A stretch of DNA of 20,349 nucleotides from Bacteroidales bacterium (GTDB taxonomy: Bacteria; Bacteroidota; Bacteroidia; Bacteroidales; VadinHA17). The notes below the pieces were generated by a model. The model did not search any database, was not told where the DNA came from, and was given only the letters and a program-made list of their open reading frames with translations. Shown one piece after another: positions 8,640 to 16,677 of this stretch. The position numbers were made by a program, and so were the translations under genes. The stretch is taken from NCBI GenBank assembly GCA_003520925.1, contig DOTV01000216.1, forward strand, positions 1 to 20,349, written 5' to 3'. How positions within the stretch are numbered: the first letter of the stretch is position 1; every line of letters begins with the position of its first letter.

Positions 8640-8864
8640 AAACGGTTTTGTTTCAGGGGTTCAAAGATAAGCAAAATGTTCAACGGATTAAGTTTAATGC
8701 TGGTTTGAAAATCTTTGGGGCAGGTGAAAATAATTCCGGTCGGCGATTAAATGATATATTAGTCCATGAATTTGTAAAATTGATAGGCACGGAGGGGCTA
8801 TTTTAATTATATTTATTATTTTTATAGGCGCTTTTAAATGAGATTTTAATTTAAACTAACCAAA
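8640..8864. other. Divergent intergenic region
   Basis: This 225-bp gap separates the minus-strand PatB-like gene from the plus-strand lipoprotein gene. It holds a promoter element for the former (8662-8669) and becomes AT-rich from about 8800 towards the lipoprotein start. TATATTTA at 8808-8815 is one base from the -7 consensus and might serve the lipoprotein gene, but no -33 box sits at the right distance. No ARG-box-like site, small gene or hairpin was found. Confidence 0.6.
8662..8669 (-). promoter_or_regulatory. Predicted -7 promoter box for the PatB-like gene and carA
   Basis: On the minus strand this reads TATCTTTG, a perfect TAnnTTTG match, placing a transcript start about 20 nt before the ATG at 8636. 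No convincing -33 box was found upstream. Confidence 0.5.
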
Positions 8865-9692
8865 ATGAAAAAGGCTATAGCAGTAATAATTATTCCAATG
8901 CTGATCTTATCTTTCTCAGGCTTAAGTTCATGCAAAAACAAGGCTGAAAAGAAAGAAAAGGACCAAAAGAGCAAGATTGAACTAGATCAGGTTGAGTCGC
9001 TCGGGAGTGAGATCGAAAAGAATGTCTATCCGTTACCTACTTCAGCTGAGGTAATTAAAATGCTTTCAGACCTGGAAGTTGGCTATATCCTGGGTATTAC
9101 AAATCCGGTAGAAAATGCAAGGAAATATCTCACCAGTTCCAGCAAAGCCGCCAATATGGGAGTCTATGGAGCTGATCTGAGTTATGCAACTCTCTATAAT
9201 ATTCAGCAGGAGGTTATTAACTTTCTCGATGCGATCAGGTCTCTGGCGAATGAACTTAACATGTCCAAAATCTATGATGAATCATTGTATGACAAAATCA
9301 AGCTGAACTTTGATAACAGGGATGAGCTTGTTAAGATACTGACTGAGGCTTTCAATAACACATATGCCTATCTGAGTGAAAATGAGCAGCAAACCCTTGC
9401 TCTTCTGGTTGTTGGCGGCGCGTGGGTCGAAGGTATGTATCTTACAACTCACGTTTCTGAGGCAGCCTATCAGGTTGCAGGAATTTCTAAGGTCCTTATT
9501 GAACAGAAGGAATCGTTTGATATATTTATGGATATTACCAAGCCATATCTCGAAGAGCAGACGATCAAAGATTTCGTTAACAAGCTTGAACCAATCAAAA
9601 AGGTTTATGATGGCCTTACTACAAGTCTTACAAATCAGAATATCATTGATATTACAGCTGCAATTGAAAAAGTTCGAGGCCAGATAATATAA
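8865..9692 (+). CDS. Predicted lipoprotein of unknown function
   Basis: I do not recognise the family. The 275-residue product has a textbook lipoprotein signal: MKK, a hydrophobic run to about residue 20, and lipobox L20-S21-S22-C23. The next residues are strongly Lys-rich (KNKAEKKEKDQKSK). The acidic export signal described for surface lipoproteins of some Bacteroidota is not obvious there, so periplasm-facing anchoring is more likely than surface display (inference). The rest looks mainly helical, with one more hydrophobic stretch near residues 178-190 (LALLVVGGAWVEG) that is probably a buried helix. An intrinsic terminator follows at once, and a large ABC protein starts 66 nt later on the same strand, suggesting a functional pair. 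Confidence 0.85.
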   Translation: MKKAIAVIIIPMLILSFSGLSSCKNKAEKKEKDQKSKIELDQVESLGSEIEKNVYPLPTSAEVIKMLSDLEVGYILGITNPVENARKYLTSSSKAANMGVYGADLSYATLYNIQQEVINFLDAIRSLANELNMSKIYDESLYDKIKLNFDNRDELVKILTEAFNNTYAYLSENEQQTLALLVVGGAWVEGMYLTTHVSEAAYQVAGISKVLIEQKESFDIFMDITKPYLEEQTIKDFVNKLEPIKKVYDGLTTSLTNQNIIDITAAIEKVRGQII

Positions 9693-9712
9693 GAAGACTT
9701 AAATATTTAACT

Positions 9713-9745
9713 GACCGCAAACAGAATTATTTGCGGTCTTTTTTT
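9713..9745 (+). terminator. Rho-independent terminator after the lipoprotein gene
   Basis: A perfect 9-bp stem, GACCGCAAA (9713-9721) with TTTGCGGTC (9730-9738), closes an 8-nt loop and is followed by seven T (9739-9745). It lies 20 nt after the lipoprotein stop and ends 13 nt before the ATG of the ABC gene, so it should end or attenuate transcription between the two. Confidence 0.9.
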
Positions 9746-9758
9746 CATCATTTGGTTT

Positions 9759-12700
9759 ATGAGAGAATCTGTTCTCCTGGCTCTGATACACATTTTTGCC
9801 ATTGTATCAACAATTAATCCCGGCGGTATTTCGTCAAGGGGGAAAAAAATACTCCGCAGTTACCTCAGGAGATACCTTAACCGTGAGCTGGAAGAAGAAT
9901 ATTATGCTCTCTTTGAAAACAATCTGGAATTCTATTCAAACGAACTTAAAAGTGTTGATAAAGCAGAATTGTCTGATGAGGATTCACTCATAACCTTCCA
10001 GATTACAAACATTTGCCGCCAGATAAAGAAAGGTTTGTTCCTCGAGGAAAGAATGATCGTATTTCTTCAGCTGCTTGAATTTGCTTTTGAGGACGGACTG
10101 ATATCCGAACAGGAGAAGACAATTATTGATATTGTTTCGAGAACCTTCAATATCTCAAAGAAAGAGTACGAAAATGCATGCGCTTTCATGATTGGCCGAT
10201 CGTACGATGAAGTTACACCTGACTGCATCCTTGTAATTGAAAACGAAAATCCCAAATTCTGGGCAGAAAACAGTTACAAGAACTATGACAGTTGGCGTCA
10301 TATAAGGATAAAAGGCTTCAAGGGGCATATGTTTGTTCTGCATATCGAAAGCACCGGATCACTTATTCTGACTTACGACGGGACTCTGACACTTTACTTC
10401 AAAGGCCGTGACATTATTGCCTGCAGGCCCTATCTGCTTGACAGAGGTGTGAATATAAAGGGACAGGGGATAGAACCTATCTATTATTCAAGGATCTTCA
10501 AGAAGTTTGTTTCGAGGAAATTTCCTGAAACCATTGTTTTTGAAGGACGCGAAATTGAATTCCTCTTTAAAAATTCTGATAACGGCGTCAGAAAAATGAA
10601 TTTCCGGATTGAATCAGGCAATCTTATCGGACTAATGGGGGGAAGCGGTGTGGGTAAAACAACAATGCTGAATCTTCTGCACGGTAAAACTCATCCCACT
10701 GGAGGGAATATTTATATAAACGGGTATGATCTTAATGAAGAATCAGAAAAACTTACCGGACTGATTGGATTTGTCCCCCAGGACGACATGCTTATTGAAG
10801 AACTGACTGTATATCAGAACATGTATTTCAATGCACGCCTCTGTTTTGGCGATTTCAATGAAGATCAGCTTAATAAAACTGTCGATAAGGTCCTTGCCGA
10901 TCTTGATCTTATGGATATCAAGGATCTTCAGGTAGGAGATCCGATGAACAAGAAAGTGAGCGGAGGCCAGCGCAAGAGGCTGAACATTGGACTTGAACTT
11001 ATGAGGGAGCCGGGTGTTCTGTTTGTGGATGAACCTACTTCAGGTTTATCGTCATTCGATTCGGAGAAGGTAATGACCCTTCTTAAAAATCAGGCACTGT
11101 CAGGAAAGCTTGTTTTTACAATTATTCACCAGCCATCGTCAGATATTCTAAAAATGTTCGACAGGCTATGGATCCTTGACAAAGGCGGATATATGATCTA
11201 TGATGGCGACCCCGTGGAAGCCCTGGTTTATTTTAAAACTGAAACATCACAGGCTAATGCGGCTGAAAGTGAATGTCCTAATTGCGGCAATATTGAAACT
11301 GAAGATATCCTGCATATAGTCGAAGTAAAAGTGATCGATAATTCGGGTTTTGCTGGAAAAGAGAGGCAGGTGAGCCCTAAGGAATGGTACGAAAAGTACA
11401 AAAAGAAAATGATGCCCGGTTTAAAGGACGAGCCTGTCAAAACTGCCCTTCCGCAGAGCAATTTCAGGTTGCCGGAAAAATGGGTGCAGATAAAAACTTT
11501 TATCAGACGCAATGTAACCCGCAAGTTTGCCGACAGGCAATATATGACAATCAATCTCCTTGAGGTACCTGCTCTGGCGCTGATACTTGGTTTCCTGTCA
11601 AAGTTCAGTGAAAATGGAGTCTATACATTTGGCGCCAACAAGAATTATCCTGTCTTCCTATTTATGTCAATAATCGTCTCGCTGTTTGTCGGGCTTACTG
11701 TAAGTGCCGAAGAAATCTACAGGGACAGGAAGATCCTTGAGAGAGAAAAGTTCTTAAATATCAGCAGGTTAAGTTATTTACTGTCTAAAATAAGCTTCCT
11801 GTTTGTTATGTCCGCGATACAGTCATTAAGTTTCGTGGTTGTTGCAAATATCATGCTTGAGGTGAGAGGTATGCTCCTTCAGCAATGGCTGATACTATTC
11901 TCCACAGCCTGTTTCGGTAATATGCTCGGACTGAACATTTCAGCCGGTATGAGAACAGCTGTCAGCATTTATATACTGATTCCCCTGCTTCTTGTTCCCA
12001 TGCTGCTGCTCGGAGGAGCAATGATAAAATTCGACGACCTTCATAAATCTATAAGTAAAAAAATTTATGTTCCGGTCATTGGAGATGCCATGGTAACACG
12101 CTGGGCATATGAGGCTTTAATGGTCGAAGAATTCAAGAACAATAGATTCGAAAAGCCATTTTTTAATTATGAAATGGAAATCAGTCAGACCAGCTGGTAT
12201 ACTTCATTTCTGATTGGCACTCTTAAAGTTAAAATTGATGAATGCAAAACTGCCGGAAAGAATCCCCAGTATATGGAACTCTCAGGCAACAATTTGCGGA
12301 AGGTGAATTTTCACCTCAGGGAACTATCCTCGGAAACAGGATTAGTTCCTGGCAGTTGGATCTCCTCATTGAACTATTCAGGGTTCAATGATTTTGTCGG
12401 TGATCAGGCAAAAAAGTTTCTTGACACTCTTTTAGTTACATTCAGAACAAGAAACAGGATTATCTCAGAGAGGAAGGATTCGCTGGTTACGGCCATGGAG
12501 GAGAAAATGGGTGAAGCTGAATTTCGGAAACTTAAGGAAGCGAATTATAATGAGAGTTTGATGAATGTGGTACTTAACAGACTTAATACCAATAGAATAT
12601 ATGAATCTGAAAACAAGCTCATCCAGAAAGCTGATCCTGTTTTTATGAAACCTGGATCAAAATTTGGCCGGGCTCATTTTTTTGCTCCTTTTAAGATGTT

Positions 12701-12872
12701 GGGTAACATGAAGATAGATACTCTTTTGTTCAATGTGGTTGCAATCTGGCTGATGACTATTGTATTATTCGTCACTCTCTATCTGAATACTCTTAAACGC
12801 TTTATTGAGTTCCTTGAAACACTTAAAGTCCCGATCTGGAGAAAATTCGGAAGAGAACTGCTGCAAGTATGA
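9759..12872 (+). CDS. Large ABCG-like ABC transporter with TerB-like N-terminal domain
   Basis: A single-chain ATPase-plus-permease of 1037 residues; substrate unknown. Order of parts: a helical TerB-like region around residues 80-145 (LEFAFEDGLISEQEKTII); a beta-rich segment of unrecognised fold, about 150-250; the ATPase with Walker A GGSGVGKTT (294-302, K300), signature VSGGQRKR (from 400), Walker B VLFVDEP with D424 and E425, and H-loop H457; then a membrane part with helices near 598-618, 631-653, 678-700, 708-730 and 735-756, and a last helix near 990-1012. ATPase before membrane domain, and six helices, are ABCG-like. Unusual is the soluble stretch of about 230 residues (757-989) before the last helix, predicted extracytoplasmic from ABCG topology. 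All ATPase motifs are intact. An isolated CPNC at about 505-508 lacks a second Cys pair. The start is an ATG just past the terminator. Confidence 0.88.
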   Translation: MRESVLLALIHIFAIVSTINPGGISSRGKKILRSYLRRYLNRELEEEYYALFENNLEFYSNELKSVDKAELSDEDSLITFQITNICRQIKKGLFLEERMIVFLQLLEFAFEDGLISEQEKTIIDIVSRTFNISKKEYENACAFMIGRSYDEVTPDCILVIENENPKFWAENSYKNYDSWRHIRIKGFKGHMFVLHIESTGSLILTYDGTLTLYFKGRDIIACRPYLLDRGVNIKGQGIEPIYYSRIFKKFVSRKFPETIVFEGREIEFLFKNSDNGVRKMNFRIESGNLIGLMGGSGVGKTTMLNLLHGKTHPTGGNIYINGYDLNEESEKLTGLIGFVPQDDMLIEELTVYQNMYFNARLCFGDFNEDQLNKTVDKVLADLDLMDIKDLQVGDPMNKKVSGGQRKRLNIGLELMREPGVLFVDEPTSGLSSFDSEKVMTLLKNQALSGKLVFTIIHQPSSDILKMFDRLWILDKGGYMIYDGDPVEALVYFKTETSQANAAESECPNCGNIETEDILHIVEVKVIDNSGFAGKERQVSPKEWYEKYKKKMMPGLKDEPVKTALPQSNFRLPEKWVQIKTFIRRNVTRKFADRQYMTINLLEVPALALILGFLSKFSENGVYTFGANKNYPVFLFMSIIVSLFVGLTVSAEEIYRDRKILEREKFLNISRLSYLLSKISFLFVMSAIQSLSFVVVANIMLEVRGMLLQQWLILFSTACFGNMLGLNISAGMRTAVSIYILIPLLLVPMLLLGGAMIKFDDLHKSISKKIYVPVIGDAMVTRWAYEALMVEEFKNNRFEKPFFNYEMEISQTSWYTSFLIGTLKVKIDECKTAGKNPQYMELSGNNLRKVNFHLRELSSETGLVPGSWISSLNYSGFNDFVGDQAKKFLDTLLVTFRTRNRIISERKDSLVTAMEEKMGEAEFRKLKEANYNESLMNVVLNRLNTNRIYESENKLIQKADPVFMKPGSKFGRAHFFAPFKMLGNMKIDTLLFNVVAIWLMTIVLFVTLYLNTLKRFIEFLETLKVPIWRKFGRELLQV

Positions 12873-12885
12873 AAAAATATCATCT

Positions 12886-12930
12886 CATCCCCCGGCCCCT
12901 TCACCTGAAGTGAGAAGGGGAGAAAAGGAA
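12886..12930. repeat. REP-like palindromic element upstream of rsmA
   Basis: A GC-rich patch between the ABC gene and rsmA contains CCCCTTC (12896-12902) pairing with GAAGGGG (12914-12920), with an inner CAC/GTG pairing and a small bulge. No T-run follows on the plus strand, so it is not a standard terminator. The style (pyrimidine-rich arm, short loop, purine-rich arm in an intergenic gap) is that of dispersed REP-type palindromes. No second copy was noticed in this window. The purine-rich end AAGGA (12925-12929) also serves as a Shine-Dalgarno-like site for rsmA. Confidence 0.5.
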
Positions 12931-12934
12931 ATGA

Positions 12935-13717
12935 ATGAATAAAGTATATCCAAAGAAAAACCTGGGACAGCATTTTCTGCATGATAAAGCAATCGCCGGA
13001 AGAATTTGTGATTCCCTCACCGGCAATGGTTACAACAGCGTCCTTGAAATAGGTCCGGGAATGGGCATTCTTACAGATTTTCTGATTGAAAGGGGATTTC
13101 CTGATTTCAGGGTTATAGAAATTGATAATGAATCGGTTCATTACATTAAAAACAGGTATCCTGGATTTGATAAAATTATAACAGGTGATTTTCTGACATT
13201 TGAACTCGAAGAATACTATAGCAATAAAGTTGCGATAATAGGTAATTTCCCATATAACATCTCAAGTCAGATATTCTTCAAGATCCTTGACCACCGTGAA
13301 ATAGTTGTTGAAGTTTGCGGAATGCTGCAAAAAGAGGTGGCGCAAAGGATTTGTGCCAGACCCGGTTCAAAAACCTACGGAATATTGAGTGTCCTCCTTC
13401 AGGCATTTTATTCAGCAGAATACCTGTTTTCGGTATCAAATAAAGTTTTTACTCCGCCTCCCAAGGTGATGTCAGGAGTAATAAGACTAAGAAGAAATGA
13501 AACAGTAAAGCTCGATTGTGATGAAACTCTCTTTTTCAGGGTGGTAAAGAGCTGTTTCAACCAGCGCCGCAAAACATTGAGAAACTCTGTCAGATCAGCA
13601 TTTTACATGAAGTCTGACGATTATCACTCATATCATCTCAGGCCTGAACAACTGTCGGTCGAACAGTTTGTTGAACTCACAAACTGGATCGGGGAAAATT
13701 TAAAGTCTTCAGAATGA
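12935..13717 (+). CDS. rsmA: 16S rRNA (adenine(1518)-N6/adenine(1519)-N6)-dimethyltransferase
   Basis: Uses S-adenosylmethionine to dimethylate two adjacent adenines near the 3' end of 16S rRNA during small-subunit maturation (KsgA). The 260-residue length is normal. It shows KKNLGQHFLHD at the N terminus, the SAM-binding LEIGPGMGILT near residue 37, IEIDNE for the acidic motif, the catalytic GNFPYNISSQI (NFPY instead of the commoner NLPY, an accepted variant), and a C-terminal basic stretch NQRRKTLRNS. Start chosen: ATG at 12935, 5 nt after AAGGA; an ATG at 12931 is out of frame. Its last 9 nt overlap the end of the convergent permease gene. Confidence 0.97.
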   Translation: MNKVYPKKNLGQHFLHDKAIAGRICDSLTGNGYNSVLEIGPGMGILTDFLIERGFPDFRVIEIDNESVHYIKNRYPGFDKIITGDFLTFELEEYYSNKVAIIGNFPYNISSQIFFKILDHREIVVEVCGMLQKEVAQRICARPGSKTYGILSVLLQAFYSAEYLFSVSNKVFTPPPKVMSGVIRLRRNETVKLDCDETLFFRVVKSCFNQRRKTLRNSVRSAFYMKSDDYHSYHLRPEQLSVEQFVELTNWIGENLKSSE

Positions 13718-14959
13718 GAATCCTATGGCATCCACCGGATTCATTTTGGCGGCAGAATTTGCAGGAGCATAACCTGCAACAATACCTATAATGGCAGAGA
13801 TCACAACTGCAAGAATAATATTGCCAAGAGTGAGGTATATATTCAGATCGTAAAGGTAATTAACAATCAGTGTTCCGATAAAGATCATTATTAACCCAAG
13901 TGCTCCTCCTGCTACCGAAAGGAGGACAGATTCAGTAAGAAATTGCTGAAGGATAAAGAATTTTTTGGCTCCCAGGGCTTTCTGAATACCAATTATATTA
14001 GTTCTTTCCCTTACTGAAACAAACATTATATTCGCTATTCCGAATCCTCCAACAAGTATTGCAAAAGCCCCGATAATCCAGCCTCCTATATTAATTCCTT
14101 TGAAAACTGATTCAAAGCCCCTCGAGAGCATTGTCGGAGTGTTTACGGAAAAGTTTGTGGTTTCAGCCGGCTTCAATCTCCGTGAAGCTCTTAAAACCAT
14201 AGTAAGCTCATCAGAAAGCTCCTGGGCAGAGACATCAGGTTTTGCCTTTATCATCATCTGAGAGTCAACGAATCTGTTGCGGATATTGATAAAATTCCTG
14301 CCAAAGTTCAAAGGAATAAGAGTGATCTGGTCCACATTGCTTAAACTGATACCTCCCTGTCCCTCCTTCTTGAGAACACCTATTACCCTTGCTTTATAAC
14401 CGTCAGACATTGTTACCTCCTTGCCAATAGGATCAGCATTCTCAAAAAGCCTTTCAGCAACTTCAGCTCCGATTACTGCAACATTGTTTCCGCTTGAATA
14501 TTCAAAGGGAGAAAAGTAGCGGCCTTTTGCAATTTCGAATAAGACCACTTTTTCAAGATCATCAGTAACTGCTGCAACGGGAGCATCATTTGCAACATTA
14601 TTCTTGTATTTGACCTTATCCGATTTTGCTATAAGAAATGAAACTGCTTCTGCTTTTGTTGATTTATTCTTGACCGACTGGTAATCGCTTAATGAAACTG
14701 AAGGCCATTTCATTATGTCCCACCATGCCAGGTTCCCGTCGAACGACCACGGGAATTTCTGCACATAAACAACGTTGCTTCCCATCGAATTGATTGCATC
14801 CCGTATTGATTTTTCCATCCAGTCAAGCACAGTAAAAACGGATATGATGCAGAATATCCCTATGGTAATACCAAAAAGTGACAGGAAGGTCCGCAGCTTG
14901 TTAACGACCACAGATTTAAAAGCGAACAAAAACCCTTCACTTAGAAGTCTTAATGACAT
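13709..14959 (-). CDS. MacB/FtsX-type ABC transporter permease
   Basis: Inner-membrane permease of the type IV ABC (MacB-like) superfamily, 416 residues. It has one N-terminal helix near residues 25-46 (LSLFGITIGIFCIISVF), a large periplasmic core domain of about 240 residues, then three C-terminal helices near 292-315, 343-369 and 379-399, the typical FtsX layout. The cytoplasmic loop RERTNIIGIQKALGAKKFFI is the family's conserved coupling region, and the C terminus ends in the usual NPVDAI. Such permeases work with an ATPase subunit and often a membrane-fusion protein to move peptides, drugs or lipoproteins; neither gene is adjacent here. The start is the ATG at 14959, with a -7 box about 32 bp upstream. 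Substrate unknown. Confidence 0.92.
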   Translation of the reverse strand: MSLRLLSEGFLFAFKSVVVNKLRTFLSLFGITIGIFCIISVFTVLDWMEKSIRDAINSMGSNVVYVQKFPWSFDGNLAWWDIMKWPSVSLSDYQSVKNKSTKAEAVSFLIAKSDKVKYKNNVANDAPVAAVTDDLEKVVLFEIAKGRYFSPFEYSSGNNVAVIGAEVAERLFENADPIGKEVTMSDGYKARVIGVLKKEGQGGISLSNVDQITLIPLNFGRNFINIRNRFVDSQMMIKAKPDVSAQELSDELTMVLRASRRLKPAETTNFSVNTPTMLSRGFESVFKGINIGGWIIGAFAILVGGFGIANIMFVSVRERTNIIGIQKALGAKKFFILQQFLTESVLLSVAGGALGLIMIFIGTLIVNYLYDLNIYLTLGNIILAVVISAIIGIVAGYAPANSAAKMNPVDAIGFSF

Positions 14960-14990
14960 TTCCGAATAGTTTAAAACATTTATGGAATGT

Positions 14991-14998
14991 CAAAGGTA
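14991..14998 (-). promoter_or_regulatory. Predicted -7 promoter box for the permease gene
   Basis: On the minus strand this reads TACCTTTG, a perfect TAnnTTTG match, about 32 bp upstream of the ATG at 14959. A -33 box is not obvious. Confidence 0.5.
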
Positions 14999-15054
14999 AG
15001 AAAATGATTTGAATTTTTGGGACCAGCGGTACTGTCATCAATATTCATAATTAT

Positions 15055-15086
15055 TTTGTATTGAGGATAATAAAAAAATATCTATT
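15055..15086 (+). promoter_or_regulatory. Possible promoter for purH and the mre genes
   Basis: TTTG at 15055-15058 and TATCTATT at 15079-15086 lie 20 bp apart, the spacing expected for -33 and -7 boxes in Bacteroidota, but the -7 box misses two of its six fixed bases. It would give a leader of roughly 40 nt before purH. The rest of the 175-bp gap (14960-15134) shows no other clear element apart from the permease promoter. Confidence 0.3.
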
Positions 15087-15134
15087 TTTAACCGCCGGGA
15101 TCTGCAGGGTGAGACCAATCGTAAAAATCAGATT

Positions 15135-16658
15135 ATGAGTGAAAAGAGAATAAAGAGTGCACTAATCTCAGTTTATTATAAGGAGGGACTTGAAGAAATT
15201 GTCAGAACCCTCGACAAACTGGAGATTAAAATTTATTCTACGGGAGGTACCTTTGACTTTATCAGGGATATTGGGATTGCTGCCGAAACTGTTGAATCTC
15301 TGACAACTTACCCTTCGATACTTGGCGGCAGGGTCAAAACCCTCCATCCATCGGTCTTCGGAGGAATTCTTGCAAGAAGGGATAATCCTGAAGATGCGGA
15401 GCAATTGATTAAATACAGTATTCCTGAGATTGACCTTGTTATCGTTGATCTGTATCCCTTTGAAAAAACTGTCGGGTCGGTTGATGATGAGGGGGAGATT
15501 ATTGAGAAAATAGATATCGGCGGTATTTCACTCATAAGAGCTGCTGCAAAAAATTTCAAAGATGTTCTGGTTGTTTCCGGAAGAGAGCAATATCTGAGAT
15601 TGTTAACACTTTTGAATGAGAAAAAAGGAATGACATTGCAGGAGGACAGGAAATTTTTTGCCGCGGAAGCTTTTAAAACCTCTTCAAATTACGATACCGC
15701 AATCTTCAGATATTTCAACAGAAGTGCAGGAATTGAAGTGTTCAGAGAAAGCATAAACACTTCATATCCTCTCCGTTACGGGGAAAATCCTCATCAGAAA
15801 GGTATTTTCTTTGGCGACCAGGACAAACTATTCGACAAGTTGCATGGCAGGGAGATCTCATATAATAATTTCCTCGATATTGACTCGGCTGTTGGCCTTA
15901 TAGATGAGTTCAGTGAAACGACATATATTATTATCAAGCATAATAATGCCTGCGGAGTAGCTTCCCGTCCAGATCCTCTTGATGCCTGGAAAGATGCACT
16001 TGCCTGCGACCCTGTATCGGCTTATGGTGGTGTTATAGTTGTAAATGTCCCGGTAGGGGAAGAAGAAGCTGTTGAAATCGATAAGATCTTTTTTGAAATT
16101 ATAATCGCTCCCGAATACTCCGGTAAAGCACTTGACATACTAAGACAGAAGAAAAACCGGATAATCCTCAGGCGGAAGAAAAAAGCAGGCAACCCGTATT
16201 ATTTCAGATCTCTCCTCGATGGTGTCTTATGGCAGGAGAGGGACCTGAGCACGGAGTTGGCAGCCGATATGAAAGCCGTAACTTTAAAAGTTCCTACGGT
16301 TAACGAGATTGAGGATCTTGTTTTTGCGAACAAAATCGTAAAACATAGTAAATCAAATGCTATAGTGCTTGCAAAGAATAAGCAACTTTGTGCCAGCGGT
16401 ATCGGTCAGACTTCAAGGGTTGATGCATTGAAACAGGCTGTTGAAAAAGCACGGTCATTCGGTTTTGATCTTAAAGGTTCGGTTATGGCTTCCGATGCTT
16501 TCTTCCCTTTTGCCGACTGTGTTGAGATTGCCCATAAGGCGGGCATTACCGCAGTAGTTCAGCCGGGAGGATCGGTCAGGGATCAGGATTCGATCGATTA
16601 TTGCTCGGCAAACGGAATCGCAATGGTTTTTACCGGGAAAAGACATTTTAAACACTAA
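15135..16658 (+). CDS. purH: Bifunctional AICAR transformylase / IMP cyclohydrolase
   Basis: Carries out the last two steps of de novo IMP synthesis: formylation of AICAR with 10-formyltetrahydrofolate, then ring closure to IMP. The N-terminal MGS-like cyclohydrolase domain (about residues 1-140) shows IYSTGGT, GGRVKTLHPSVFGGIL and DLVIVDLYPFEKTV. The transformylase domain carries LRYGENPHQKG and the catalytic pair K268-H269 in KHNNACGVAS; the family usually has KHxxPCG, so Ala replaces Pro here. SDAFFPFAD and the end motif MVFTGKRHFKH are intact. At 507 residues it is slightly shorter than E. coli PurH (529). mreB starts 19 nt later with no terminator, so purH probably heads a purH-mreBCD-PBP2 operon. 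Confidence 0.97.
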   Translation: MSEKRIKSALISVYYKEGLEEIVRTLDKLEIKIYSTGGTFDFIRDIGIAAETVESLTTYPSILGGRVKTLHPSVFGGILARRDNPEDAEQLIKYSIPEIDLVIVDLYPFEKTVGSVDDEGEIIEKIDIGGISLIRAAAKNFKDVLVVSGREQYLRLLTLLNEKKGMTLQEDRKFFAAEAFKTSSNYDTAIFRYFNRSAGIEVFRESINTSYPLRYGENPHQKGIFFGDQDKLFDKLHGREISYNNFLDIDSAVGLIDEFSETTYIIIKHNNACGVASRPDPLDAWKDALACDPVSAYGGVIVVNVPVGEEEAVEIDKIFFEIIIAPEYSGKALDILRQKKNRIILRRKKKAGNPYYFRSLLDGVLWQERDLSTELAADMKAVTLKVPTVNEIEDLVFANKIVKHSKSNAIVLAKNKQLCASGIGQTSRVDALKQAVEKARSFGFDLKGSVMASDAFFPFADCVEIAHKAGITAVVQPGGSVRDQDSIDYCSANGIAMVFTGKRHFKH

Positions 16659-16677
16659 ACTTATTAATTATAGTTCA

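Noticed and set aside
8764..8781. ARG-box-like site upstream of the lipoprotein/PatB-like genes
   Set aside because: The left half TGAAT is present but the right half deviates and the central AT spacer holds a G; chance match.
8761..8806. TTTG (8771) with TATTTTAA (8799) as the lipoprotein promoter
   Set aside because: The spacing is 24 bp instead of 19-21, and the -7 box misses two fixed bases.
9376..9687. A 103-codon plus-strand frame within the lipoprotein gene
   Set aside because: It is a shifted frame of a gene with a clear signal peptide and lipobox; the product is basic and without motifs.
11271..11285. CPNC in the ABC protein as a zinc ribbon
   Set aside because: Only one Cys pair is present nearby; a zinc ribbon needs two.
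12896..12920. Hairpin after the ABC gene as an intrinsic terminator
   Set aside because: No T-run follows on the plus strand, and the stem has a bulge; a REP-like repeat fits better.
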